Origin: Modestobacter sp. VKM Ac-2984
Lineage (GTDB): Bacteria; Actinomycetota; Actinomycetes; Mycobacteriales; Geodermatophilaceae
Length of the DNA stretch: 64,000 bases
Reading direction: 5' to 3'
NCBI RefSeq assembly: GCF_026967985.1
Contig: NZ_JAPVBJ010000007.1
Coordinates: forward strand, 62,001-126,000
The notes under the pieces: model-generated
Databases searched by the model: none
What the model was told of the DNA's origin: nothing
Seen by the model: only the letters and a program-made list of their open reading frames with translations
Shown: piece by piece, positions 1 through 6,806 of the stretch
How positions within the stretch are numbered: the first letter of the stretch is position 1
How the letters are laid out: the number at the start of each line of letters is the position of its first letter
Position numbers and translations under genes: made by a program

Positions 1-612
1 GAGGGCGAGCGGACCGGCCTGCCCGGCGGCGGCGGCCACCGCCGCGGCCAGCAGGTGCGGGACGGCGCTGATCGCCGCGACCGCGTCGTCGTGCTCGGCG
101 GCGGTCACCGGGACCACCTCGGCGCCGACGGCCAGCGCGATCTCGGCGACCCGCAGCCAGCGCCGCAGATCGGTGTCCGCCTCCAGGCACAGCGCCCACC
201 GGGCGCCGGTGAAGAGCGTGGGGTCGACGGCGGCGTGCCCGGAGCGCTCGGTGCCGCACATCGGGTGCCCGCCGACGTACCGGTCCCCGTGGACGGCGCC
301 CAGCTCGGCCAGCACCGGCGCCTTCACCGAACCGAGGTCGGTGACCGTCGCCCCGGGGTCGATCCGCAGCCCGGTCAGCGCCGTGCCCATCGCCGGGAGC
401 GGGACGGCGAGCACGACGACGCCGGTCAGCTCCTGGCGGATCTCGACCCCGGTGTCCTCCGCCGCCTGCCGGGCGGCCGGGTCGACGTCCCAGCCGGAGA
501 CCGGCCGGCCGGCCGCGACCAGTGCCGCGGCCAGCGAACCGCCCAGCTGCCCGAGGCCGACCACCGAGACCGGCGGCGCCGGCATCGTCGGGACCGGGAA
601 GGAGCCGGTCAC
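1..612 (-). CDS. tyrA: Prephenate dehydrogenase, partial (3' end beyond window)
   Basis: Oxidises prephenate (or arogenate) with NAD(P)+ in tyrosine synthesis. The visible 204 residues carry a Rossmann fold with a GLGQLG nucleotide motif at about residues 19-24, TDLGSVK at 91-97 and the family signature GHPMCGTERSG at about 115-125. These are diagnostic of TyrA-type dehydrogenases, which are usually close to 300 aa, so about a third is missing past the left edge. I chose the GTG at 612 because it overlaps the stop of the upstream thioesterase in a GTGA arrangement, which implies translational coupling. A downstream ATG at 585 is the alternative start. The coupling with a thioesterase is conserved-looking but not explained by the pathway. 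Confidence 0.85.
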   Translation of the reverse strand, partial: MTGSFPVPTMPAPPVSVVGLGQLGGSLAAALVAAGRPVSGWDVDPAARQAAEDTGVEIRQELTGVVVLAVPLPAMGTALTGLRIDPGATVTDLGSVKAPVLAELGAVHGDRYVGGHPMCGTERSGHAAVDPTLFTGARWALCLEADTDLRRWLRVAEIALAVGAEVVPVTAAEHDDAVAAISAVPHLLAAAVAAAAGQAGPLAL

Positions 613-1091
613 GGTGCCTGCTCGCCGTCGGTCGCCGGGCCGGTCTCCCACGGGGTGCCCAGCCGGAACACCCGGGCCAGGGCGGTGGCGACCGGCCGAC
701 CGTCCGCGGTGGCCGCGTCGATCCGGTAGACGGCGGTGCGGCCGGTCCGGTGCAGCTCGACCCCCTCGGCGACCACGTGGTCGCCGGACCGGCCGGCGGA
801 GAGGAACTCGGTGTGCACGTCCTGGGCGACGGCGATCGTGCCGTGGCTGTTGCTCACCGCGGCGTGCACCACGTCCAGCAGCGCCATCGTCGCGCCGCCG
901 TGGGCGGTGCCGACCGCGTTGAGCAGGCTCGGGCCCACGGTCATCGACGCGCGGGCGTAGCCGGGCCGGACCTCCTCCAACTCGATGCCCAGGTGCGCGG
1001 CGAGCGGATCGGCGGCGAGGGCGGCGAACAGCGCCGGGGCGACGGCGGGGACCTCGACCGGCGCGCTGTCGTCGGGGAGGGCGTCGGCCAT
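609..1091 (-). CDS. PaaI-like hotdog-fold thioesterase
   Basis: A 160-aa single-domain hotdog protein, probably cytoplasmic, that would hydrolyse an acyl-CoA thioester. The central helix segment NAVGTAHGGATMALLD matches the PaaI subfamily pattern: an HGG turn followed by the helix that carries the catalytic acidic residue. The acyl substrate cannot be told from sequence. Its stop overlaps the tyrA start by four bases, so the two form one minus-strand unit. It diverges from the plus-strand gene starting at 1104 with only 12 bases between the start codons, so its promoter must lie inside that neighbour. Confidence 0.75.
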   Translation of the reverse strand: MADALPDDSAPVEVPAVAPALFAALAADPLAAHLGIELEEVRPGYARASMTVGPSLLNAVGTAHGGATMALLDVVHAAVSNSHGTIAVAQDVHTEFLSAGRSGDHVVAEGVELHRTGRTAVYRIDAATADGRPVATALARVFRLGTPWETGPATDGEQAP

Positions 1092-1103
1092 GATCTACAG
1101 GCT

Positions 1104-1628
1104 ATGGCCCCTCCCTCCGACTCCGGCACCTCGCTGCAGGAGAGCTTCACCGTCCGGGTCAGCTCGGCCGCCGGCCGCTGGCAGTGCGAACTCCTCGCCG
1201 CCGATGCCGACGACGAGTTGCCGGCCCTGGAGCGGGCTCTCGGCGACCCGGGCGCCGCCGGCTGGCCGGGCCCGTTCGTCCTCGTCGTCGACAGTCGGCT
1301 CTACTTCGTCGTGCTGCGACACGGACCGGGCGGCATGGTCCGCGCGCTGATCTCCGACGCGACCTTCCAGGAGCACCTGCTCGCGGCCGAGGTGGTGGAG
1401 CGCTACGGCATCCCGGTCGAGACCGGCACCACGATCGACGACGCCTTCGACGCCGACAGCCAAGGCCGGCCCGGCGGTGACCTCGACGTCCTGGCCGACG
1501 CCGGGCTCCCGGCCGAGGAGCTCAGCCGGCTGCTGGACTCCGAGGAGCTGTGGGCCGACGAGGTGGTGCTGGCGATCGCCGAACGGCTGGGCTTCGCCGA
1601 CGAGCTCACGGCGGTGGCGGCGCCGTGA
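1104..1628 (+). CDS. tRNA adenosine deaminase-associated protein
   Basis: A 174-aa protein resembling the actinobacterial family named only for its constant position next to tadA. It is acidic, with a beta-rich N-terminal half that includes GPFVLVVDSRLYFVVLR and a helical C-terminal half ending near ELTAVAAP. No catalytic motif is visible, and I would not assign a biochemical role beyond a possible link to TadA. ATG 1104 was chosen because the longer upstream reading frame runs antisense through the thioesterase gene. The stop overlaps the GTG of the HAD gene at 1625 (GTGA), so this gene, the HAD gene and tadA look like one operon. Confidence 0.7.
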   Translation: MAPPSDSGTSLQESFTVRVSSAAGRWQCELLAADADDELPALERALGDPGAAGWPGPFVLVVDSRLYFVVLRHGPGGMVRALISDATFQEHLLAAEVVERYGIPVETGTTIDDAFDADSQGRPGGDLDVLADAGLPAEELSRLLDSEELWADEVVLAIAERLGFADELTAVAAP

Positions 1629-2281
1629 ACGCGCGTGCCGGCAGCCACGTCCGTGCCGTCGTCTTCGACCTGGGTGGCGTGCTCACCGAGAGCCCGCTGA
1701 CCGCCTTCGCCGCCTACGAGCAGGAGGCGGCGCTGCCCGCCGGGTTCATCGTCGGCCTCAACAGCACCGACCCGGACACCAACGCCTGGGCCCGCTACGA
1801 GCGCCGGGAGCTCGACGAGCCGGGGTTCCGGCGGGCCTTCGAGGCCGAGGCCGCCGCCGCCGGGCACCCGCTGGACGCCGGCCGGGTGCTCGCCGCCCTG
1901 GCGGGGGAGCTGCGCCCGGCGATGGTGACGGCGGTGCGGCGGCTGCGGACGGCGGGACTCCCGCTGGCGCTGCTGTCGAACAACGTCGCGCCGATGCAGC
2001 GCACCGGCCGGCTGGGCGAGCTGCTGGGGTTGTTCGACGCCGTCGTCGAGTCCTCGGTCGAGGGGGTGCGCAAGCCCGAACCGGCGATCTACCCGCTCGC
2101 GGTCCAGCGCCTGTCGCAGGCGGTCGGCCGGGAGCTCGCGCCGTCCGACTGCGCCTACCTGGACGACCTGGGCATCAACCTGAAGCCGGCCCGCGCGCTG
2201 GGGATGCACACGGTCAAGGTCGTCGACCCCGCCGCCGCGCTCGCCGAGCTGTCGGCGTTCACCGGCCTGGACCTGACATGA
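1625..2281 (+). CDS. HAD superfamily hydrolase (subfamily IA, epoxide-hydrolase N-domain type)
   Basis: A 218-aa haloacid dehalogenase-fold protein. Motif I is VFDLGGVLT with the nucleophile Asp at about residue 15. The second acidic position of the usual DxD is Gly, as in YihX-like and ACAD10-like relatives. Motif II is LLSNN near residue 118, the motif III lysine lies in GVRKPEPAIY, and motif IV is YLDDLGINLKPA. The YLDDLG(I)N...ARALGMHTVKV ending is typical of proteins related to the phosphatase domain of soluble epoxide hydrolase. The substrate is unknown; small phosphate esters are most likely. GTG 1625 overlaps the preceding stop. A shorter product from a later start is unlikely because motif I would be lost. 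Confidence 0.75.
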   Translation: MNARAGSHVRAVVFDLGGVLTESPLTAFAAYEQEAALPAGFIVGLNSTDPDTNAWARYERRELDEPGFRRAFEAEAAAAGHPLDAGRVLAALAGELRPAMVTAVRRLRTAGLPLALLSNNVAPMQRTGRLGELLGLFDAVVESSVEGVRKPEPAIYPLAVQRLSQAVGRELAPSDCAYLDDLGINLKPARALGMHTVKVVDPAAALAELSAFTGLDLT

Positions 2282-2294
2282 CCTCTCGGCGCAG

Positions 2295-2329
2295 TCGTGC
2301 TCTGGCTGCACCGGTGCGCCAGAGCACGA
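2295..2329. repeat. Palindromic repeat R2, copy 1
   Basis: In the 82-base gap before tadA there is a perfect 12-bp inverted repeat (2295-2306 with 2318-2329, arms TCGTGCTCTGGC and GCCAGAGCACGA). Its 11-base loop is part of a GC-rich palindrome. A second element with the same core lies at 54729-54767; the 29-base cores match at 25 positions. There is no T-run after it, so it is not a canonical terminator. Confidence 0.7.
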
Positions 2330-2363
2330 GCGGCGGCGAGGCACGTCTGCAGGCAGGCCGGCG

Positions 2364-2822
2364 ATGACCGACGACGAGGCGATGCTGCGGGCGCTGGAGC
2401 TCGCGGCCGCCGCGCAGGAGTGGGGCGACACGCCGATCGGCGCCGTCGTGCTCGGGCCGGACGGGACGGTGCTGGCCGAGGCGGCCAACGAGCGGGAGAA
2501 GCAGGGCGACCCCACCGCGCACGCCGAGGTGCTGGCCCTGCGCACCGCCGCGGCGGTGCACGGTGACGGCTGGCGGCTGACCGGGGCGAGCCTGGTGGTC
2601 ACGCTGGAGCCCTGCACGATGTGCGCCGGGGCGAGCGTGCTGGCCCGGGTGGCGCGGGTGGTCTACGGCGCCGACGACCCGAAGGCGGGGGCGGCCGGTT
2701 CGTTGTGGGACGTCGTCCGGGACCGGCGGCTCAACCACCGGCCCGAGGTGACCGGCGGGGTCCGCGCCGAGGAGTCCGGCGCGTTGCTACGTGCTTTCTT
2801 CCGCTCGAAGCGGGGCCTGTAG
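2364..2822 (+). CDS. tadA: tRNA-specific adenosine deaminase
   Basis: Converts A34 to inosine in the anticodon of tRNA-Arg(ACG). The 152-aa length fits the family. The zinc site is complete: H53-A-E55, where the Glu is the proton shuttle, and P83-C84-T-M-C87. The deaminase core VGAxVxxxG-type beta strand (TPIGAVVLGPDG) precedes it. It lies downstream of its family-associated partner and the HAD gene. The stop codon TAG at 2820-2822 overlaps the -10 box of tRNA-Ser(CGA), so the two transcripts abut. Confidence 0.93.
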   Translation: MTDDEAMLRALELAAAAQEWGDTPIGAVVLGPDGTVLAEAANEREKQGDPTAHAEVLALRTAAAVHGDGWRLTGASLVVTLEPCTMCAGASVLARVARVVYGADDPKAGAAGSLWDVVRDRRLNHRPEVTGGVRAEESGALLRAFFRSKRGL

Positions 2823-2825
2823 TCT
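2820..2825 (+). promoter_or_regulatory. -10 box of tRNA-Ser(CGA)
   Basis: TAGTCT lies 7 bases before the mature tRNA 5' end, and its first three bases are the stop codon of tadA. No good -35 hexamer is visible at 17-18 bp spacing. Confidence 0.5.
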
Positions 2826-2832
2826 GTCCGGC

Positions 2833-2920
2833 GGTGGCGTGTCCGAGCGGCCGAAGGAGCACGCCTCGAAAGCGTGTGAGGTGCAAGCCTCCGTGGGTTC
2901 AAATCCCACCGCCACCGCCA
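2833..2920 (+). tRNA. tRNA-Ser (anticodon CGA)
   Basis: An 88-base class II tRNA that reads UCG. The acceptor stem GGTGGCG pairs with CGCCACC, followed by G73 and an encoded CCA. The anticodon arm is CACGC-CTCGAAA-GCGTG, and the T arm GTGGG-TTCAAAT-CCCAC is intact. A long variable arm (TGAGGTGCAAGCCTCC region) marks it as serine. The insertion sequence that follows abuts the CCA and duplicated the last 14 bases, so the gene is functional despite the insertion. Confidence 0.96.
2907..2920. repeat. Target-site duplication, left copy
   Basis: CACCGCCACCGCCA, the tRNA-Ser acceptor 3' strand plus CCA, is repeated exactly at 4275-4288 on the other side of the IS element. Two further bases (GT) also match if the boundary is shifted. 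Confidence 0.75.
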
Positions 2921-4274
2921 GTGTGATGTCGCAGGACATCCCGGACGCCCGGACCCACGGAATGTGGGTTCGGGCGTCTGTCATCTCCGGGTGGGGCCGG
3001 GTGGTCGGCCGGTGGGCTGGTAGTCGCGGGCCGGGTCGATGGTGAGCTCGCGGAGGAGTTCGCCGGTGGAGGCGTCGATGACGCGCACGTTCAGGTCCTG
3101 GACGAGCAGCAGGACGTGGGTTCCGTAGTGGGTTCGGCCGACGCCGATGTGGTGGAGGCGGCCGGCCAGTCGGAGGGTGACGCAGCCGGTGGAGTCGATG
3201 CGGTCGGTGCGTACCCGGTCGTGGGTGTCGCGGCTGCGGTCGGCGCCGGGGCCGGCTTTCGGCCGCGCGGTGTAGGCGGTGGTTGGGGTGGCCCGATGGG
3301 GCAGGGATCGGTGCGGGCGGTGGCAGTTGTAGGTGTCGACGAAGACGTCGATCAGGGCTTGTAGGGCGGTGAGGGTGGCCGGCTGGTCGGGTCGGGCGAG
3401 CAGCCACTTCTTCAGCGTCTGCTGGAAGCGTTCGACCTTGCCGCAGGTGGTGGGGTGGTTGGGCCGGGAGTTTTTCTGCGTGATGCCCAAACGGCGGAGT
3501 TCGTGTTCGAGGTGGTTGCGTCCGCCGCGGCCGCCGGCGAAGCGGGTGGTGTAGACGGTGCCGTTGTCGGTGAGCGTGGAGGCGGGGTAGCCGTGCAAGT
3601 CAGTGGCCTGGCGGAAGGTCTTGAGCACGATCGGGCCAGTGATCCGGACATGGGCGGTGACGTGCAGGGCCAGCCGGGAGTGGTCGTCGAGCCAGGTGAT
3701 GATCTCGATGTCTGCGCCTGGGGTGCCGTCGGGGTTGATCAGCCGGTAGTGGGTGAAGTCCGACTGCCAGGTCTCGTTGGGCTGGTCGGCGGCGAAGCGG
3801 ATGTAGGAGGACTTGGGCCGCTTGGCCGGTTCGGGGGTGACCGCGCCGGCGCGGGTGAGGATCCGGTGGATCGTGGCCCGGGAGAGGTTGGTCTGGTGGC
3901 GGTGGGTCAGGTGCCAGCCGATGGTGTCCGCGCCGGCGTCCAGCCCCGACTCGGCCAGCTCCTTGCGTAGTCGCAGCACCAGTTCCACCGTGGCCGGCGC
4001 GGTAGCGGCCGGTGAGCTGCGTGGCCGCCGGGAGCGGGGCTCGAAGGCTGCGTCGCCCTCGGCTCGGTAGCGGGCCAGCAGCTCATAGAGCCAGGACCGG
4101 GAGACCCCGTAGGCCTCGATGACCTCGGCCGGGCTCCGGCCCTCCACCTCAACAGCCGTGATGACCAGCCGCGCCTTCGACATGGTCGACCCTCAGCCGA
4201 GGGTCCGGCATGACCTGCGACATCAGTCCGGCATGTCGTGAGACACCTGTCCGGTATGTCCTGATCCAGGACAC
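2921..4274 (-). mobile_element. IS481-family insertion sequence
   Basis: A 1,354-bp element with one intact DDE transposase. The outer ends (26 bases inward from 2921 and from 4274) match as imperfect inverted repeats at 19 of 26 positions, both starting GTGT and ending CCGGAC. An internal unit at 4203-4225 matches the left end even better (21 of 23). The right end therefore carries several related units spaced along about 70 bp, probably transposase binding sites. Fourteen-base direct repeats flank the outer boundaries, which supports them over the inner pair. The insertion lies between a tRNA and its terminator. Confidence 0.8.
2981..4183 (-). CDS. IS481-family DDE transposase
   Basis: A 400-aa transposase. 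The N-terminal helix-turn-helix (about residues 1-60, VIEAYGVSRSWLYELLARY) binds the element ends. The integrase core has the catalytic triad D142 (QSDFTHY), D206 (LTDNGT) and E251 (CGKVERFQQTLKKW). The reading frame is complete with no frameshift, so the element may still be active. The 45-residue spacing between the last two acidic residues is longer than the classic 35 because of a Gly/Arg-rich insert near residues 217-225. The ATG at 4183 sits just inside the right end. Confidence 0.92.
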   Translation of the reverse strand: MSKARLVITAVEVEGRSPAEVIEAYGVSRSWLYELLARYRAEGDAAFEPRSRRPRSSPAATAPATVELVLRLRKELAESGLDAGADTIGWHLTHRHQTNLSRATIHRILTRAGAVTPEPAKRPKSSYIRFAADQPNETWQSDFTHYRLINPDGTPGADIEIITWLDDHSRLALHVTAHVRITGPIVLKTFRQATDLHGYPASTLTDNGTVYTTRFAGGRGGRNHLEHELRRLGITQKNSRPNHPTTCGKVERFQQTLKKWLLARPDQPATLTALQALIDVFVDTYNCHRPHRSLPHRATPTTAYTARPKAGPGADRSRDTHDRVRTDRIDSTGCVTLRLAGRLHHIGVGRTHYGTHVLLLVQDLNVRVIDASTGELLRELTIDPARDYQPTGRPPGPTRR

Positions 4275-4288
4275 CACCGCCACCGCCA
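4275..4288. repeat. Target-site duplication, right copy
   Basis: Exact copy of 2907-2920. It is followed directly by the original downstream sequence GTCCAGAACGG and the tRNA terminator. Confidence 0.75.
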
Positions 4289-4290
4289 GT

Positions 4291-4330
4291 CCAGAACGGC
4301 GGCGCCCCACTCGGGGCGCCGCCGTTCTGG
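4291..4330. terminator. Strong hairpin, displaced tRNA-Ser terminator
   Basis: A perfect 18-bp stem (CCAGAACGGCGGCGCCCC with its complement) and a 4-base loop. Before the insertion it would have followed the tRNA CCA by two bases. It now also lies just beyond the stop of the convergent kinase gene and probably serves both directions. Confidence 0.8.
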
Positions 4331-4345
4331 CGTCCCTGGGGTCCG

Positions 4346-6199
4346 TCAGACCGGGACGTCGTAGTCGATGAGCAGCCGGCCGTCGTCGCCGCGGACCAGG
4401 GTGATCTGGTGCTGCTCGGGTCTGACCGTGCCGTCGCGCTCGGTGAAGGTCACCGGCATCGAGGCGACGAGCGACCCGTCCTGCGCCGACACCGGCCCCC
4501 GGGTGACGCCCTGGAAGCGGTTCCAGAAGGCGAGGTAGGCCGACCGGGTGCCGATCTCCGCACGCAGCCGGGGCCCGGTGCGCTCCCAGGCTGCCTCGGG
4601 GTCGCCGGGCAGCAGTGCGTAGTAGCTGGTGACTGCCTGCACGACCTCGGCCGCGGAGCCCGGTGCCGGACCCGCGGGCGTCGGCGTCGGCGTCGCGGTG
4701 GGGGGCGGGGTGGGCGTCGATGGTGGTGGGGTCACCGACGGCGTCGGGGCGGCGGAGGTCGGCGAGGGCGTCTCTGACGTCACCACCGGTTCCTCGGTCG
4801 TCGGCGTCGGGTCGGCGGACGACGGTGCCGGGTCGGCGGACGACGGTGTCGACGGTGCACTGCTGGCCTCGACCGCCGGGGTCCGGCCGTCGTTCCGGGC
4901 CTCGAACCAGACCGCTCCCAGCGTGCCGGACAGGGCGAGGAGCACGATCGCGGCGGCGACGACCAGCCGGGGCCGGCGGCGCCCCGGTGGGGGTGTGGGT
5001 GGAGGGGGCCGGTCGGCGGCGGGCGGCGCGCCGGCCGCCGCCGCAGCCGGCGGCGTGGCCGCGGCTGCGCCTGGCTGGTCTGTGCTCTCCGGCTGTTCGC
5101 CCGTCCCCGGCCGGGCCTGCGTCTCCGGAGCCGGAGGCGCGTCGGCCGGGGGCGCCGGCTGGGCGGCGGCCGCCCCAGCGGGGGTCCCGGTGGTGGGGGT
5201 CCCGGTGGTGAGAGGCCCGGCCGTGGCGGATGCGGTGCCGGGGGAGTCGGTGCCGGCGGGTGTGGCCGTCGCGCCGGTGGTCGCCGCGCCGGGCACCGGG
5301 CGCAGGTCGGCCAGCGTCGGCAGCAGCGACGTGCGCGCGGCGAGCACCTCGGTGACGTCGCGGTCCCGGCCGGCAGCCAGCTTCGCCAGCTGGTCGCGCG
5401 CCTGGGACATCGTCGGCCGCTTCGCCGGGTCGTTGGCCAGCATCCGCATCAGCGGCCGGGTGAGCGGCCCGGCGTTCCTCGGCCGGGCCACGTTGCCCCC
5501 GGCGACCCGGTGGAGCATCTCCAGCGGGTTCTCGGTCATCCCGAACGGCGGCGTCCCCTCCAGGCAGGCGTGCAGCGTGGCACCCAGGGAGAAGACGTCG
5601 CTGGCCTCCCGGGGTTCCTGCCCGCGGGCGACCTCGGGGGCCAGGTAGGCCGGCGTCCCCTTGACGACGCCGGTCTGGGTGAGCGAGACGTCACCGCGAG
5701 CCCGGGAGATGCCGAAGTCGGTGATCTTCACCAGGCCGGCGCTGCGCTGACCCTCGCCGATCAGGATGTTGCCCGGTTTCACGTCCCGGTGGACGACGCC
5801 GGCGGCGTGCGTGGCCACCAGCGCATCGGCGACCTGTGCACCGATCTGGGCCACCTGCTGCACGGGCAGCGTGCCCCGTTCGGCCAGCACGCTCGCCAGG
5901 CTCTGGGAGGGCAGGTGCTCCATGACCAGCCAGGGCGTCCCGCCGTCGTCGACCATGTCGTAGACCGCGATGGCGTGCGGATGGGTCAGTCGGGCGGCGA
6001 TCCGGCCTTCGCGCATGGCCGCTTCTCGGTGCCCGGCGGTCGCCTCCGGGTCGCTGCCGACCGGGATGAGCACCTGCTTGACCGCGACGTCCCGGCCCAG
6101 CAGCTCGTCCCGAGCGAGCCAGACCGCGCCCATGGCCCCGCCACCGAGTCGGGACCGCAGCAGGTAGCGCCCGGCCACCCGGGCGCCCGGCGCCGTCAC
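4346..6199 (-). CDS. Membrane-anchored Ser/Thr protein kinase (PknB-like, NTF2-like sensor)
   Basis: A 617-aa Hanks-type kinase. The cytoplasmic catalytic domain spans about residues 10-275, with glycine loop GGGAMG (19-24), K41 in VAVK, HRDVKPGN (catalytic D139), DFG (161-163) and APE (187-189). A long Pro/Ala/Thr-rich juxtamembrane linker follows, then one transmembrane helix at about 412-433 and a Pro/Ser/Thr-rich external linker. The last ~108 residues (510-617) look like an NTF2/SnoaL-type fold, as in several actinobacterial kinases, and no PASTA repeats are present. The external domain probably senses something at the cell surface. The GTG start has a weak AGGG upstream. The gene follows a small unknown gene by 34 bases. 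Confidence 0.9.
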   Translation of the reverse strand: MTAPGARVAGRYLLRSRLGGGAMGAVWLARDELLGRDVAVKQVLIPVGSDPEATAGHREAAMREGRIAARLTHPHAIAVYDMVDDGGTPWLVMEHLPSQSLASVLAERGTLPVQQVAQIGAQVADALVATHAAGVVHRDVKPGNILIGEGQRSAGLVKITDFGISRARGDVSLTQTGVVKGTPAYLAPEVARGQEPREASDVFSLGATLHACLEGTPPFGMTENPLEMLHRVAGGNVARPRNAGPLTRPLMRMLANDPAKRPTMSQARDQLAKLAAGRDRDVTEVLAARTSLLPTLADLRPVPGAATTGATATPAGTDSPGTASATAGPLTTGTPTTGTPAGAAAAQPAPPADAPPAPETQARPGTGEQPESTDQPGAAAATPPAAAAAGAPPAADRPPPPTPPPGRRRPRLVVAAAIVLLALSGTLGAVWFEARNDGRTPAVEASSAPSTPSSADPAPSSADPTPTTEEPVVTSETPSPTSAAPTPSVTPPPSTPTPPPTATPTPTPAGPAPGSAAEVVQAVTSYYALLPGDPEAAWERTGPRLRAEIGTRSAYLAFWNRFQGVTRGPVSAQDGSLVASMPVTFTERDGTVRPEQHQITLVRGDDGRLLIDYDVPV

Positions 6200-6233
6200 C
6201 CCAGCCCTGCTCGCACGCCGACCGGGCCGCGGG

Positions 6234-6581
6234 TCAGGCGGAGACGGGCGCCCCGTACCGGCGCGCGTACTCCGCCTGGGCCCCCTCGGGCAGCGCGTCG
6301 TAGAGCTCGCCCAGCTGGTCGACCGAGCTCTGCGGCAGCTCGTCGAACAGCTGGCGCCAGCTCGGCGGCTCGTCGTGGCTGCGGGTCAGCAGCAGCTCCC
6401 ACGCCCGGGTCTGCCGCTCGCGCTGCGCCCGCCCGGCGACCAGGCTGGAGAGGTACTGGTCCTTGGCGGCGTCCTTCTCGGCGCGGGTGGCGTCGGGCGG
6501 GAGGTCGCTGGGGTCGGTCTCCTCCAGCGCGGTGACGATCGCCGCGACCACGTCGGGGCGCACCTGCTCTGTGCTGCTCAT
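6234..6581 (-). CDS. Small hypothetical protein upstream of the kinase
   Basis: I do not recognise this family. The product is 115 aa, soluble and charged. It is mostly helical by composition, with a central segment rich in Arg, Gln and Glu (DQYLSSLVAGRAQRERQTRAW) and a second helical part ending EYARRYGAPVSA. I chose the ATG at 6581 rather than the longer frame from 6638 because a GGGAGGA ribosome binding site sits six bases before it. It is cotranscribed with the kinase in all likelihood and could be a substrate or accessory protein, which is inference only. Confidence 0.5.
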   Translation of the reverse strand: MSSTEQVRPDVVAAIVTALEETDPSDLPPDATRAEKDAAKDQYLSSLVAGRAQRERQTRAWELLLTRSHDEPPSWRQLFDELPQSSVDQLGELYDALPEGAQAEYARRYGAPVSA

Positions 6582-6680
6582 GTCGGTCCTCCCGGTGTCC
6601 GGTTCCGTTCGGCGGTCGCCGTCCCGTAGATCACTCAACCACTCTCCGGCCCCGCAGGCTGCTCGGGTGGAGGGGAGCGG

Positions 6681-6709
6681 CTGACTGCCGCTGAGCCGCC
6701 CGGTACAGT
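6681..6709 (+). promoter_or_regulatory. Promoter of tRNA-Ser(GGA)
   Basis: CTGACT (6681-6686), a 17-bp spacer and TACAGT (6704-6709), ending 12 bases before the mature tRNA. The same TACAGT -10 is found at the SRP RNA and pirin promoters. Confidence 0.6.
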
Positions 6710-6721
6710 GGCCCCCGCACT

Positions 6722-6806
6722 GGAGGATTCGCCTAGTGGCCTATGGCGCTCGCTTGGAAAGCGGGTTGGGTGCAAGCCCTCGGGAGTTCGAATCTCCCAT
6801 CCTCCG
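6722..6806 (+). tRNA. tRNA-Ser (anticodon GGA)
   Basis: An 85-base class II tRNA for UCC/UCU codons. The acceptor GGAGGAT pairs with ATCCTCC and is followed by G73. The CCA is not encoded (GCAGG follows). The anticodon arm is CTCGC-TTGGAAA-GCGGG, and the T arm is GGGAG-TTCGAAT-CTCCC. The opposite strand codes for the last ~21 residues of the EamA protein. Confidence 0.95.

Noticed and set aside
2833-4290. tRNA-integrated genomic island with att sites
   Set aside because: The direct repeats flank only a 1.35-kb IS481 element with a DDE transposase and no tyrosine integrase. A target-site duplication explains them.
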